A program made the position numbers and the translations under genes. The notes below the pieces were generated by a model that was not told the DNA's origin, did not search any database, and worked only from the letters and a program-made list of their open reading frames with translations. Shown here in pieces: positions 57,059 through 64,000 of a stretch of 64,000 bases of DNA. The stretch spans positions 216,982 to 280,981 of the forward strand of contig VGBR01000002.1 in assembly GCA_016870355.1 (NCBI GenBank). Direction: 5' to 3'. The stretch comes from Actinomycetota bacterium (GTDB taxonomy: Bacteria; Actinomycetota; Acidimicrobiia; IMCC26256; PALSA-555). Position 1 is the first letter of the stretch. Every line of letters begins with the position of its first letter.

Positions 57059-57901
57059 GTGCATGAAGCTCCGGTACGGCGCGCCACGACGTCAGTGCGC
57101 GTGCGGGCCATTGACGGCACGCAGGTCGACGATCGACCGGATCGACTCGCGACCGAAGAGCCGATGGAGATCCGCATCCAGGGGCCGGGCGGCGCTGCGC
57201 AACCGGTCGCGGTCACGATGCGTACGCCAGGGAATGACTTCGAGCTCGCGGTCGGCTTCCTCCTGACCGAAGGCGTGCTCGACGATCCCGACGACGTGGC
57301 GTCGGTGGCCTACTGCCTCGAGGGGAGCGGTGCCCAGCAGTACAACGTCGTCACCGTCACGACCCGCCGGTCGGTACGTGACGACATCGTGCAACGCCCG
57401 TTCGCGGTCGGTTCGAGCTGCGGGGTGTGCGGGAAGGCAACTCTCGACGAGGTCGAGGTGCGGTGCCCGCCGGTCGCGTCGGGCCCCATCGTCCGCCGAT
57501 CGGTGCTCGCCGAGCTGCCCGCGAAGCTGCGCGCCGAGCAAGCGGTCTTCGACTCCACCGGTGGGCTGCATGCGGCGGCGTGCTTCGCCGTCGACGGCAC
57601 GTTGGTGGCGCTGCGCGAAGACGTGGGGCGTCACAACGCCGTCGACAAGCTCGTCGGCCACGCGGCGATGAGCGAGCAGCTGCCGATGAGCGACTCGATC
57701 CTCATGGTCTCGGGGCGCGTGAGCTTCGAGATCGTGCAGAAGGCCGCGGTCGCTCGCATCCCGATCTTGTGCGCGGTGTCCGCGCCTTCGAGCCTCGCGA
57801 TCGAGGCCGCCGAGCGGTTCGGGCAGACCGTGATCGGGTTCCTGCGCGATGACCGCTGCAACCTCTATTGCGGCGACGCCCGCGTCGACATCACCGCGTA
57901 G
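57059..57901 (+). CDS. fdhD: Formate dehydrogenase sulfurtransferase FdhD
   Basis: A 280-residue protein. The conserved parts are LATEEPMEIRIQGPGG, MRTPGNDFELAVGFLLTEGV, the catalytic CGVCG in SSCGVCGKATLDEV, FDSTGGLHAAACFAVDGTLV, EDVGRHNAVDKLVGHA and a C-terminal APSSLAIEAAERFGQTVIGF. FdhD passes sulfur from a cysteine desulfurase to the molybdenum cofactor of FdhF-type enzymes. It directly precedes such an enzyme gene. GTG 57059 is at a leaderless distance from TAGCCT. Confidence 0.95.
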   Translation: MHEAPVRRATTSVRVRAIDGTQVDDRPDRLATEEPMEIRIQGPGGAAQPVAVTMRTPGNDFELAVGFLLTEGVLDDPDDVASVAYCLEGSGAQQYNVVTVTTRRSVRDDIVQRPFAVGSSCGVCGKATLDEVEVRCPPVASGPIVRRSVLAELPAKLRAEQAVFDSTGGLHAAACFAVDGTLVALREDVGRHNAVDKLVGHAAMSEQLPMSDSILMVSGRVSFEIVQKAAVARIPILCAVSAPSSLAIEAAERFGQTVIGFLRDDRCNLYCGDARVDITA

Positions 57902-57911
57902 GCCGAAGGTC

Positions 57912-60155
57912 ATGGCCTGGCCGGGATCGGCGCGCATCAAGGGTCCGCGTCGACCGCGGCGCGCCCTGTGGGTCGGCTTCAAGCCGTATGGGCTCGGTGA
58001 GACCCGTCCGAACGCCTACACCGAGATCCTCCGCACGATCTGGGAGAACCGCGGACGACTTCGCTACGCGTGGCGCATCCTTCGACGCGGTGTGTGCGAC
58101 GGGTGCGCGCTGGGTGTCGCGGGGTTCCACGACTGGACGCTCTCCGGGGTGCACCTGTGCGCGACCCGGTTGCGCTTGCTCCGTTTCAACACGATGCGCG
58201 CGCTCAACCCGTCGGCGCTGGCCGACGTCGACGCGCTCCGCGCCCGATCGAGTGCGGATCTGCGCGATCTCGGCCGTCTGGCCCACCCGATGCTCCGTCG
58301 GCGGGGGGAGCCAGGCTTCTCCACCATCACTTGGGACGCCGCGCTCGACGTGCTTGCGGATTCGATCCGACGGTCAACGCCCGACCGATTGGCGTTGTAT
58401 CTGACCGCACGCGGGTTGACGAACGAGACCTACTACACCGCGCAGAAGCTCATGCGGTTCCTCGGCACGAACAACATCGACAACGCCGCACGGGTCTGTC
58501 ACGCACCGTCGACCGTCACGCTGAAGCGCACCATCGGCGTCGGCGCAACGACCTGCTCGTACACCGATGTGATCGCCAGCGACCTCATTGTGCTGTTCGG
58601 TGCCAACGTTGCCAACGCGCAGCCAGTGTTCATGAAGTACTTGTATCTGGCGCGCAAGCGTGGCGCGCAGGTCGTCGTCGTCAACCCGCTGCGTGAGCCT
58701 GGTCTCGAGCGCTACTGGGTGCCGAGCAACGTCGAGAGTGCCATGTTCGGCACCCGCATGGCCGACGAGTTCGTGCCGGTGCACACCGGCGGTGACATCG
58801 CATTCATCAACGGCGTGCTCAAGCTTCTGGTCGAGCGAGATGGCATCGATCGCGTCTTCGTGCGCGACCACACGACCGGCTTCGAGGACCTCGTCGCGTC
58901 GCTCGACGCGCAGCCGTTCGAGGAGCTCGAACGACGGTCGGGGATCACGAAGGCGCAGATGGAGTCATTCGCCGACCGGTACATGGCGGCCAAGAGCGCG
59001 GTGCTGGTGTGGTCGATGGGTGTCACCCAACACGAGCACGGCGTCGACAACGTCGCGGCCATCGTCAACCTGGCGCTCGTGCGTGGCAACGTCGGTCGTC
59101 GGGGTGCTGGGCTCATGCCCATCCGCGGCCACTCCGGTGTGCAGGGGGGTGCCGAGATGGGCGCGTACGCCACTGCGCTGCCCGGTGGCGGTCCAATCGA
59201 CGAGAGCGCGGCAGCCGCGCTCTCGGCGCAGTACGGCTTCGACGTGCCGACGACCCCGGGGTTGACCGCCGAAGCGATGCTCGAAGCCGCCGAGCGCGGT
59301 GATCTCGACGTGCTGTGGTCGAGCGGCGGCAACTTCCTCGAGGTGCTACCAGATCCCGATCGAGTCGAAGCAGCGATGGCTCGTGTGCCGTTGCGCGTCC
59401 ACCAGGACATCGTCGTATCGAGCCAGATGCTCGTCGACGGTGACGCCGTCCTGCTTCTGCCCGCGCGCACGCGTTACGAGCAACGCGACGGAGGCACGTC
59501 GACGACGACGGAACGGCGCGTGGCGTTCAGCCCCGAGGTGCCAGGACCACGACCGGGGGAGGCGCGCAGCGAATGGGAGATCTTCTCCGACGTTGCTCGC
59601 CGCGTTGACCCCAAGCGTGGACAGCTTGCGGCTTTCGACACGGGGGAGGAGATTCGCGCCGAGATCTCACGCATAGTCCCGTCCTACGCGGGCGTCGATG
59701 AGCTGGCCAACACCGGTGACACCGTGCAATGGGGTGGTCCGATGCTGTGCGCCGACGGGCAGTTCCCGACCCCCGATGGACGGGCGCACTTCATGCCGGT
59801 GGCACCCCCGCAGCGCGCGCTCGAGCACGGCAAGCTCCGGCTCTCGACCCGCCGGGGCAAGCAGTTCAACACCATGGTGATCTCGGATCACGACGCCCTC
59901 ACCGGCATGGACCGGGACGCAGTCGTGCTCGCGTCCGCCGATGCCGACCGGCTCGGCGTCGGCCACGGCGATGCCGTGGTCGTTCGATCCGCGCACGGCG
60001 AGCTGCGCGGCCGTGCTCATCTCGCGCCGATCGCGCCGGGAAACGTCCAGGTCCTCTTCCCCGAGGGGAATGTGCTGCTCGGGTTGGGCCGTCGCGATCC
60101 GGAATCGGGCGTGCCTGACTACAACGCCGACGTGGAAGTGGTCGCGGCATCGTGA
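57912..60155 (+). CDS. FdhF/YdeP-type molybdopterin oxidoreductase
   Basis: A 747-residue enzyme of the formate dehydrogenase-like YdeP group. Cysteines for an iron-sulfur site are in RRGVCDGCALG and GVHLCATRL. The molybdenum ligand is probably Cys in NAARVCHAPSTVTLKRT, not selenocysteine. Molybdopterin-binding parts include LIVLFGANVANAQPVFMKYL, RGHSGVQGGAEMGAYATALP and a C-terminal LRLSTRRGKQFNTMVISDHD. The substrate is unknown; formate is only one possibility for this group. ATG 57912 lies 11 bases after the fdhD stop. The upstream extension of the frame overlaps fdhD and is rejected. Confidence 0.87.
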   Translation: MAWPGSARIKGPRRPRRALWVGFKPYGLGETRPNAYTEILRTIWENRGRLRYAWRILRRGVCDGCALGVAGFHDWTLSGVHLCATRLRLLRFNTMRALNPSALADVDALRARSSADLRDLGRLAHPMLRRRGEPGFSTITWDAALDVLADSIRRSTPDRLALYLTARGLTNETYYTAQKLMRFLGTNNIDNAARVCHAPSTVTLKRTIGVGATTCSYTDVIASDLIVLFGANVANAQPVFMKYLYLARKRGAQVVVVNPLREPGLERYWVPSNVESAMFGTRMADEFVPVHTGGDIAFINGVLKLLVERDGIDRVFVRDHTTGFEDLVASLDAQPFEELERRSGITKAQMESFADRYMAAKSAVLVWSMGVTQHEHGVDNVAAIVNLALVRGNVGRRGAGLMPIRGHSGVQGGAEMGAYATALPGGGPIDESAAAALSAQYGFDVPTTPGLTAEAMLEAAERGDLDVLWSSGGNFLEVLPDPDRVEAAMARVPLRVHQDIVVSSQMLVDGDAVLLLPARTRYEQRDGGTSTTTERRVAFSPEVPGPRPGEARSEWEIFSDVARRVDPKRGQLAAFDTGEEIRAEISRIVPSYAGVDELANTGDTVQWGGPMLCADGQFPTPDGRAHFMPVAPPQRALEHGKLRLSTRRGKQFNTMVISDHDALTGMDRDAVVLASADADRLGVGHGDAVVVRSAHGELRGRAHLAPIAPGNVQVLFPEGNVLLGLGRRDPESGVPDYNADVEVVAAS

Positions 60156-60892
60156 CGGCCGACGATCTGCTCGAGATCTTCGGTGCGGCGGCGGACGCGC
60201 AGGCCGCTGCGGTAGCTCCGCTCGAAGGCAAGGTCCGTCGCGCCCGCACTGAGCGCGCGGGGCAGTACGCGCTCGACGTCGTCGCCGACGCGGCCGTGCT
60301 CGCCGCACTCGCGCCTGCCGGTGCCCACGTGCTCAGCGAGGAGTCCGGATGGACCGGACCGGAGCATGCCGCGGTCACGATCGTGGTCGACCCGGTCGAC
60401 GGCTCGACGAACTGCGCCCGTCAGATCCCCTACTGGGCAATCTCGCTTTGCGCGCTGGACGCGGACGGACTCTGGTGCGCGCTGGTCGCCAACCAGGCAA
60501 CCGGGGAGCGCTTCACGGCTGTGCGCGGCGGGGGAGCGTGGTGTGACGGTCGACCGGTGAAGCCGTCGATGGTCACCCGGCCAGAAGACAGCGTGATGGC
60601 GCTCGCCGGCATCCCGAAGCACATCTTGCCGTGGAAGCAGTTCCGTGCCCTTGGTTCGGGCGCGCTCACGCTGTGCGATGTCGCCGACGGGCGGGTGGAC
60701 GGGTTCGTCGACTCGTACGCCGCGCACGCGCCATGGGACTACCTCGGTGGTCTGCTCGTGTGCCAGGAAGCGGGCGCAGTCGTCGTCGACGCGCAGGACC
60801 GACCGCTCCTCACTATTGACGCGGATGCGCGTCGGGCGATGCTGGCCGCGTCGACACCCGAGCTTCTCGACGCGATGCGCGGCGCGTGGTGA
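60152..60892 (+). CDS. Inositol monophosphatase-family phosphatase (paralogue 1)
   Basis: A 246-residue member of the IMPase superfamily. Metal-binding motifs are HVLSEESGWTG and IVVDPVDGSTNCARQIPYWA, and the C-terminal WDYLGGLLVCQEAGAVVVDA supplies the third aspartate. The usual fourth residue region is shortened at the N-terminus. It may act on inositol phosphates, fructose-1,6-bisphosphate, histidinol phosphate or PAP. GTG 60152 overlaps the oxidoreductase stop, and its own stop overlaps the second paralogue. Confidence 0.85.
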   Translation: MTADDLLEIFGAAADAQAAAVAPLEGKVRRARTERAGQYALDVVADAAVLAALAPAGAHVLSEESGWTGPEHAAVTIVVDPVDGSTNCARQIPYWAISLCALDADGLWCALVANQATGERFTAVRGGGAWCDGRPVKPSMVTRPEDSVMALAGIPKHILPWKQFRALGSGALTLCDVADGRVDGFVDSYAAHAPWDYLGGLLVCQEAGAVVVDAQDRPLLTIDADARRAMLAASTPELLDAMRGAW

Positions 60893-61677
60893 GCGACTCG
60901 CTCGATCTCGACCATCTGCTCGACGTCGCCATCGACGCCGCGCATGCCGGCGGCCGCGTCGTGTTCGACGCGTTCGGCACCCAGCGCGAGGTCATCGAGA
61001 AGGGCCCTGGCGACTGGGTCAGCGCCACGGACATGGCGAGCGAGCGGACAGTGCGCGAGGCGCTGCTGGCCGCGGTGCCCGACATCCCGGTCGTGGGGGA
61101 GGAAGAAGGTGGTGAGCGGGCGTCCGTCGCGTGGCTGGTTGACCCGCTCGACGGCACCGCCAACTTCTTGCACGGATTCGCGGTCGTCAGCGTGTCGGTG
61201 GCGCTCGTGGCTGACGGTGCACCCGTCGTCGGTGCCGTGCACGCGCCGATGCTTGGTGACACGTACGCGGCTCGCACCGGAGGTGGGGCGACACGGAACG
61301 GCGCGCGGATCTCCGTCAGCACGCGCCCAGAGACCGAGGCCATCTGCGCCACCGGCTTCCCGTTCCGGAAGAAGCGTGAGCGCCTCGACGAGTACTTCCC
61401 GGTCTTCGAGCGGGCGCTCCGCGCGTTCGAAGACCTGCGCCGAGCCGGTGCCGCGAGCCTCGATCTCGCCTGGACCGCGGCGGGCGTGTTCGACGGCTAT
61501 TTCGAGCAAGCACTCGGCCCATGGGACGTGGCCGCCGGCGCGCTGTTGGTACGCGAAGCCGGCGGTGTCGTCACCGACTGGGCCGGTGACGGCACCGCCT
61601 GGCTCACAAGTGGCGACGTGGTCGCGGCGCCGCCGGCGATCCACGAGCAGCTCCTCGCCCTCGTGCACGACCAGTGA
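60889..61677 (+). CDS. Inositol monophosphatase-family phosphatase (paralogue 2)
   Basis: A 262-residue IMPase: DWVSATDMASERTVREAL, DIPVVGEEEGGERASVAWLV, DPLDGTANFLHGFAVVSVSV and the C-terminal GPWDVAAGALLVREAGGVVT. All metal ligands appear intact and the layout is that of SuhB-type inositol-1-monophosphatase. In actinobacteria this step feeds inositol to mycothiol and phosphatidylinositol. GTG 60889 overlaps the previous stop. The two tandem, clearly diverged copies suggest different substrates. Confidence 0.88.
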   Translation: MSDSLDLDHLLDVAIDAAHAGGRVVFDAFGTQREVIEKGPGDWVSATDMASERTVREALLAAVPDIPVVGEEEGGERASVAWLVDPLDGTANFLHGFAVVSVSVALVADGAPVVGAVHAPMLGDTYAARTGGGATRNGARISVSTRPETEAICATGFPFRKKRERLDEYFPVFERALRAFEDLRRAGAASLDLAWTAAGVFDGYFEQALGPWDVAAGALLVREAGGVVTDWAGDGTAWLTSGDVVAAPPAIHEQLLALVHDQ

Positions 61678-61687
61678 TCTCGTTCTG

Positions 61688-61724
61688 GCGTCGCTGACAT
61701 ACCTCTGCGGTACGTCAGCGACGC
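61688..61724. terminator. Strong bidirectional terminator
   Basis: Arms GCGTCGCTGAC and GTCAGCGACGC pair over 11 bp, continuing with TACC/GGTA after one mismatch, around loop TCTGC. It sits between the convergent phosphatase and YHYH genes, 10 bases from each stop. Confidence 0.8.
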
Positions 61725-61734
61725 AAGAAGGGGC

Positions 61735-62742
61735 TTAGGCGCCGGGCGGACGGCCGCCGCCTGGGGGAGGCGGCATCATCCCTGACTGCTGTCCGGTCGG
61801 TGCACCCTGTCCTTGCTGGTCCGTGCCACCTTGCGGGTTACCGCCGCCGCCTTGAGCACCGCTTGATGGCGTGCCCATGTAGCAACCAACCGTGTACGGG
61901 TAGTCGACGGTTGCGTGGTAGTGGTAGATCTCCTGCACTTTGCCGTTGAACTTCACCTCGTGCGTGTGCCCGTGGCACTCGTCGAGGTCGGCACTGAAGA
62001 GCTCTTCGCCATCTTCACCGCGGTTGCCGTAGATCCCGAACCCGTCGAGCGCCCAGCCGACGAGCTTCGAGTGGCCGGTGCTGCTGTCGAGGTCCTCGAG
62101 CACACAGTCGGACACCGAGTGGTAGTGGTACACGCCGCTCTGCTGCGGGTGCCCGTCGCACGCGTCCTGCACTTCGTACGCCACGGCGTCACGCCCACCG
62201 GCGTCGACTGCGTTGAAGACCAGCACGCCCGACTTCAGGATCCCGACCTCACCACCGGCGCACGACGGCTCGTCCGCGAGCTCCGGCGTTGCGTCGAGCT
62301 CGAACGTGAAGTCCTGGGCCGAGATCGAGTTCGGGTTCCGGTCCACCGAGTACGCGTCGTCGTCCTGCGACACGGGGAACTCCCCGGTCGTGTGGTTCGT
62401 CGGCGTGTCGGTGGTGGAGATCGTCCGTGTGGCGCCGTCACGGGTGACGCTGAACTCGGAGTCGGGCCACTCGACGTCGCCGTCGACCGTGTACTTCGCC
62501 GTCGCGTCCCAGGTGCCGTCGCCGTTGAACCACGGTCCCTCGGTCTGGGCGCCGCCACCGTTGAAGGTGGTCTGACACGACCACAGCCCACCGACGGTGG
62601 GCTCGGTGACCGTCTCGCCGACGGGCAGCGACGTGAGATCGGTGTCCTCGTCGGAGCTGTTGCCATGAGCGGCGACTGGGGCAGCCATCGCGACGCTCAG
62701 CGCCGCCACCGCCAGCCCGGTCCGCAGGAGTCGTCCGCGCAT
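61735..62742 (-). CDS. Secreted YHYH-domain protein
   Basis: A 335-residue secreted protein. A signal peptide (TGLAVAALSVAMAAPVAAHG) is followed by the YHYH domain with GVYHYHSVSDCVLEDLDSST, KLVGWALDGFGIYGNRGEDG, DLDECHGHTHEVKFNGKVQE and IYHYHATVDYPYTVGCYMGT. The C-terminal 45 residues are Gly/Gln/Pro-rich. The role of YHYH proteins is unknown; the many histidines suggest metal binding. ATG 62742 is preceded by AGAAGGAGAAGAGG, a strong ribosome site. The frame upstream of it is not signal-like. Confidence 0.82.
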   Translation of the reverse strand: MRGRLLRTGLAVAALSVAMAAPVAAHGNSSDEDTDLTSLPVGETVTEPTVGGLWSCQTTFNGGGAQTEGPWFNGDGTWDATAKYTVDGDVEWPDSEFSVTRDGATRTISTTDTPTNHTTGEFPVSQDDDAYSVDRNPNSISAQDFTFELDATPELADEPSCAGGEVGILKSGVLVFNAVDAGGRDAVAYEVQDACDGHPQQSGVYHYHSVSDCVLEDLDSSTGHSKLVGWALDGFGIYGNRGEDGEELFSADLDECHGHTHEVKFNGKVQEIYHYHATVDYPYTVGCYMGTPSSGAQGGGGNPQGGTDQQGQGAPTGQQSGMMPPPPGGGRPPGA

Positions 62743-62868
62743 CCTCTTCTCCTTCTCTGGGTTCGGGCCTGTCCCGGGTGTCCAAGCACCAAGGTGCCAT
62801 CCCCACCTGAAAAGTTCCTGGGAACCGGCTGGACACCGCCACGGAGTCAAGAACCCGCTCGTGGGGTG

Positions 62869-64000
62869 TCAGACGCTGAGGCCGAGGGCGGCTTTGGGGT
62901 TCTTGACCGACCGGCGGAGGTGGGCGACCTCGTCGCCGAACGCGCAGTACACGGCGTCGGTCACCTCGAGCACGCGCTGCTCGGCATCGACGTAGCCGGC
63001 GAGGCCGTTGGCGACGACGACCATCGTCAGCCCGAGGTTGGGATCGGCGAGCCCGCGCGACGACGCCATGCCGCCGTGTCCGAATGCGCGCCGGGTGGTT
63101 CCGCCGCTGAAGTCGACCTGCACCCCGAGCCCCCACGGGATGTTCGTGCGGAAGGTCTGATCACGCACCCCCCAGCGGTGGATCGCGCGCATCACCTCGA
63201 CGGTGCGCGGCTCCAGGATCGACGGACCGAACCCGAGCAGCGACTCGTAGAACCGCCCGAGCTCTCGCGCGGGCCCACGCATCCCACCCGCGGGCTCGAC
63301 CTTCGCGATGTGCCAAGGCTCGTTGTGCCACTGCTCGATGTGGTACTCGGCCATGAAGAAGCTGCCGTCTTCATCGATCGACGGGAACCGGTGACCGCTC
63401 CACATGACCGGCACGATGCGGTCGCCATACTTGCGTTGGCGTTCGACGGGGATGCCGAGGTGCGTATCGTGCATCCCGAGCGGATCGAGCACCTCATCGC
63501 GCAGGTACGCGTCGATCCGTCGACCATCGATCGCCTCCACGACTGCGCCGAGCACGCGCCAGCCGCTCGCAGGGTGATAGCCCGCGGCGGTGCCCGGCTC
63601 CCACAGCGCGGGTGCGGCGATCGTCGCCGCCACGGCTTCTTCCCAGGTGACGTCGGTGTCGTACGTCGGGTCACCCGGCATCGGGAAGCCACTCGTGTGG
63701 GTCAGCACGTGCCGCAGCGTGCAGCGCTCCTTGCCGTTGCCCCACCCGTCGAGGTACTTGCTGACGAGATCGTCGAGGTCGAGGCGGCCCTGCTCCCAGA
63801 GCTGGAGCACGGCGACGACGGTCAGCGGCTTGCCCGAGCTGTACCAGAGCATCACGTCGTCGGTGCGCAGCGGGCGCCCCGGCGGCGCCTCGCCGACCGC
63901 CGCATCGAGCAGGATCTCCCCATTGCGGGAGACATAGACCTGGGCCCCGTCGTGCCAGCCCTTCGTGCGTTGGTCCTCGAGGAGATCGAGGACCCGGGGG
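62869..64000 (-). CDS. Beta-lactamase-fold serine hydrolase (5' end beyond window)
   Basis: At least 377 residues of a class C beta-lactamase/esterase-type protein; the gene start lies beyond base 64000. The visible N-terminal part includes RTKGWHDGAQVYVSRNGEIL and the nucleophile motif in MLWYSSGKPLTVVAVLQLWE (S-S-G-K, SxxK). TLRHVLTHTSGFPM, GWRVLGAVVEAIDGRRIDAY (Tyr region) and AFGHGGMASSRGLADPNLGL (HGG, the KTG equivalent) follow. The substrate is unknown; many relatives are esterases rather than lactamases. The 126-base gap to the next gene shows only the ribosome site of the YHYH gene. Confidence 0.85.
   Translation of the reverse strand, partial: PRVLDLLEDQRTKGWHDGAQVYVSRNGEILLDAAVGEAPPGRPLRTDDVMLWYSSGKPLTVVAVLQLWEQGRLDLDDLVSKYLDGWGNGKERCTLRHVLTHTSGFPMPGDPTYDTDVTWEEAVAATIAAPALWEPGTAAGYHPASGWRVLGAVVEAIDGRRIDAYLRDEVLDPLGMHDTHLGIPVERQRKYGDRIVPVMWSGHRFPSIDEDGSFFMAEYHIEQWHNEPWHIAKVEPAGGMRGPARELGRFYESLLGFGPSILEPRTVEVMRAIHRWGVRDQTFRTNIPWGLGVQVDFSGGTTRRAFGHGGMASSRGLADPNLGLTMVVVANGLAGYVDAEQRVLEVTDAVYCAFGDEVAHLRRSVKNPKAALGLSV

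Noticed and set aside
57849-57911. N-terminal extension of the YdeP-type oxidoreductase into fdhD
   Set aside because: It overlaps the conserved end of fdhD in another frame, and ATG 57912 gives a sensible start.

Overview
The window reads as a chromosomal segment of a high-GC actinobacterium, most plausibly an uncultured member of the Acidimicrobiia. That placement is inferred from gene content and order and was not tested by phylogeny. Supporting features are a BldD-type regulator, GTG starts, many four-base start/stop overlaps (ATGA, GTGA), and many genes whose start codon lies only 6-10 bases after a TANNNT -10 box, which suggests leaderless transcription. All calls come from reading the sequence; no database search was run.

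Bases 1-31,100 hold mainly housekeeping genes: the end of holA, rpsT, lepA, an ECF sigma/anti-sigma pair, then hrcA-dnaJ-rsmE-bldD-phoH-ybeY-CorC-era. A cytochrome oxidase block follows (ctaC with a fused cytochrome c domain, ctaD, ctaE, a subunit IV, CtaG, a membrane cupredoxin). It sits between era and uppS-recO-glyS. Next come a J-domain/RDD membrane protein, pyruvate phosphate dikinase, a thioesterase, dgt, dnaG and rpoD. The hrcA operon carries a perfect CIRCE operator.

Bases 31,100-40,100 hold secreted proteins, tRNA(CAT), a Tat-exported PhoX-like phosphatase and a DNA alkylation repair island (a YcaQ-type glycosylase, an Ada/AlkA fusion and ogt). The divergent alkA and ogt genes share an identically spaced upstream motif. 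This part ends with a probable LAGLIDADG-like HTH protein that reads into tRNA-Asn.

Bases 40,000-55,000 form an accessory catabolic region. It holds a sugar kinase and a beta-hydroxyacid dehydrogenase, a branched-chain-type ABC transporter in which an MFS permease is fused to the LivF ATPase and LivH is fused to LivM, a ThuA-like protein, an alpha/beta hydrolase, a RidA-like protein, a GH4 glycosidase, a NagB-like deaminase, a YczE-like membrane protein and a Gfo/Idh/MocA oxidoreductase. Bases 55,000-64,000 hold a pterin dehydratase, a molybdenum cluster (mobA, fdhD, an FdhF/YdeP-type oxidoreductase), two tandem inositol-phosphatase paralogues, a secreted YHYH protein and the 3' part of a serine hydrolase gene.

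The most unusual content lies between genes. Family A is a repeat of about 80 bp with three hairpins, in five copies whose stems change in compensating fashion. One copy lies inside a cytochrome oxidase subunit gene and two flank ridA in opposite orientation. Family B is a 62-bp hairpin unit placed exactly at start/stop junctions; each copy carries a 21-codon open frame coupled to the next gene. A looser hairpin family (C) has two copies. Three genes are broken by one base (an in-frame TGA, and two frameshifts), which may be real mutations or assembly errors.
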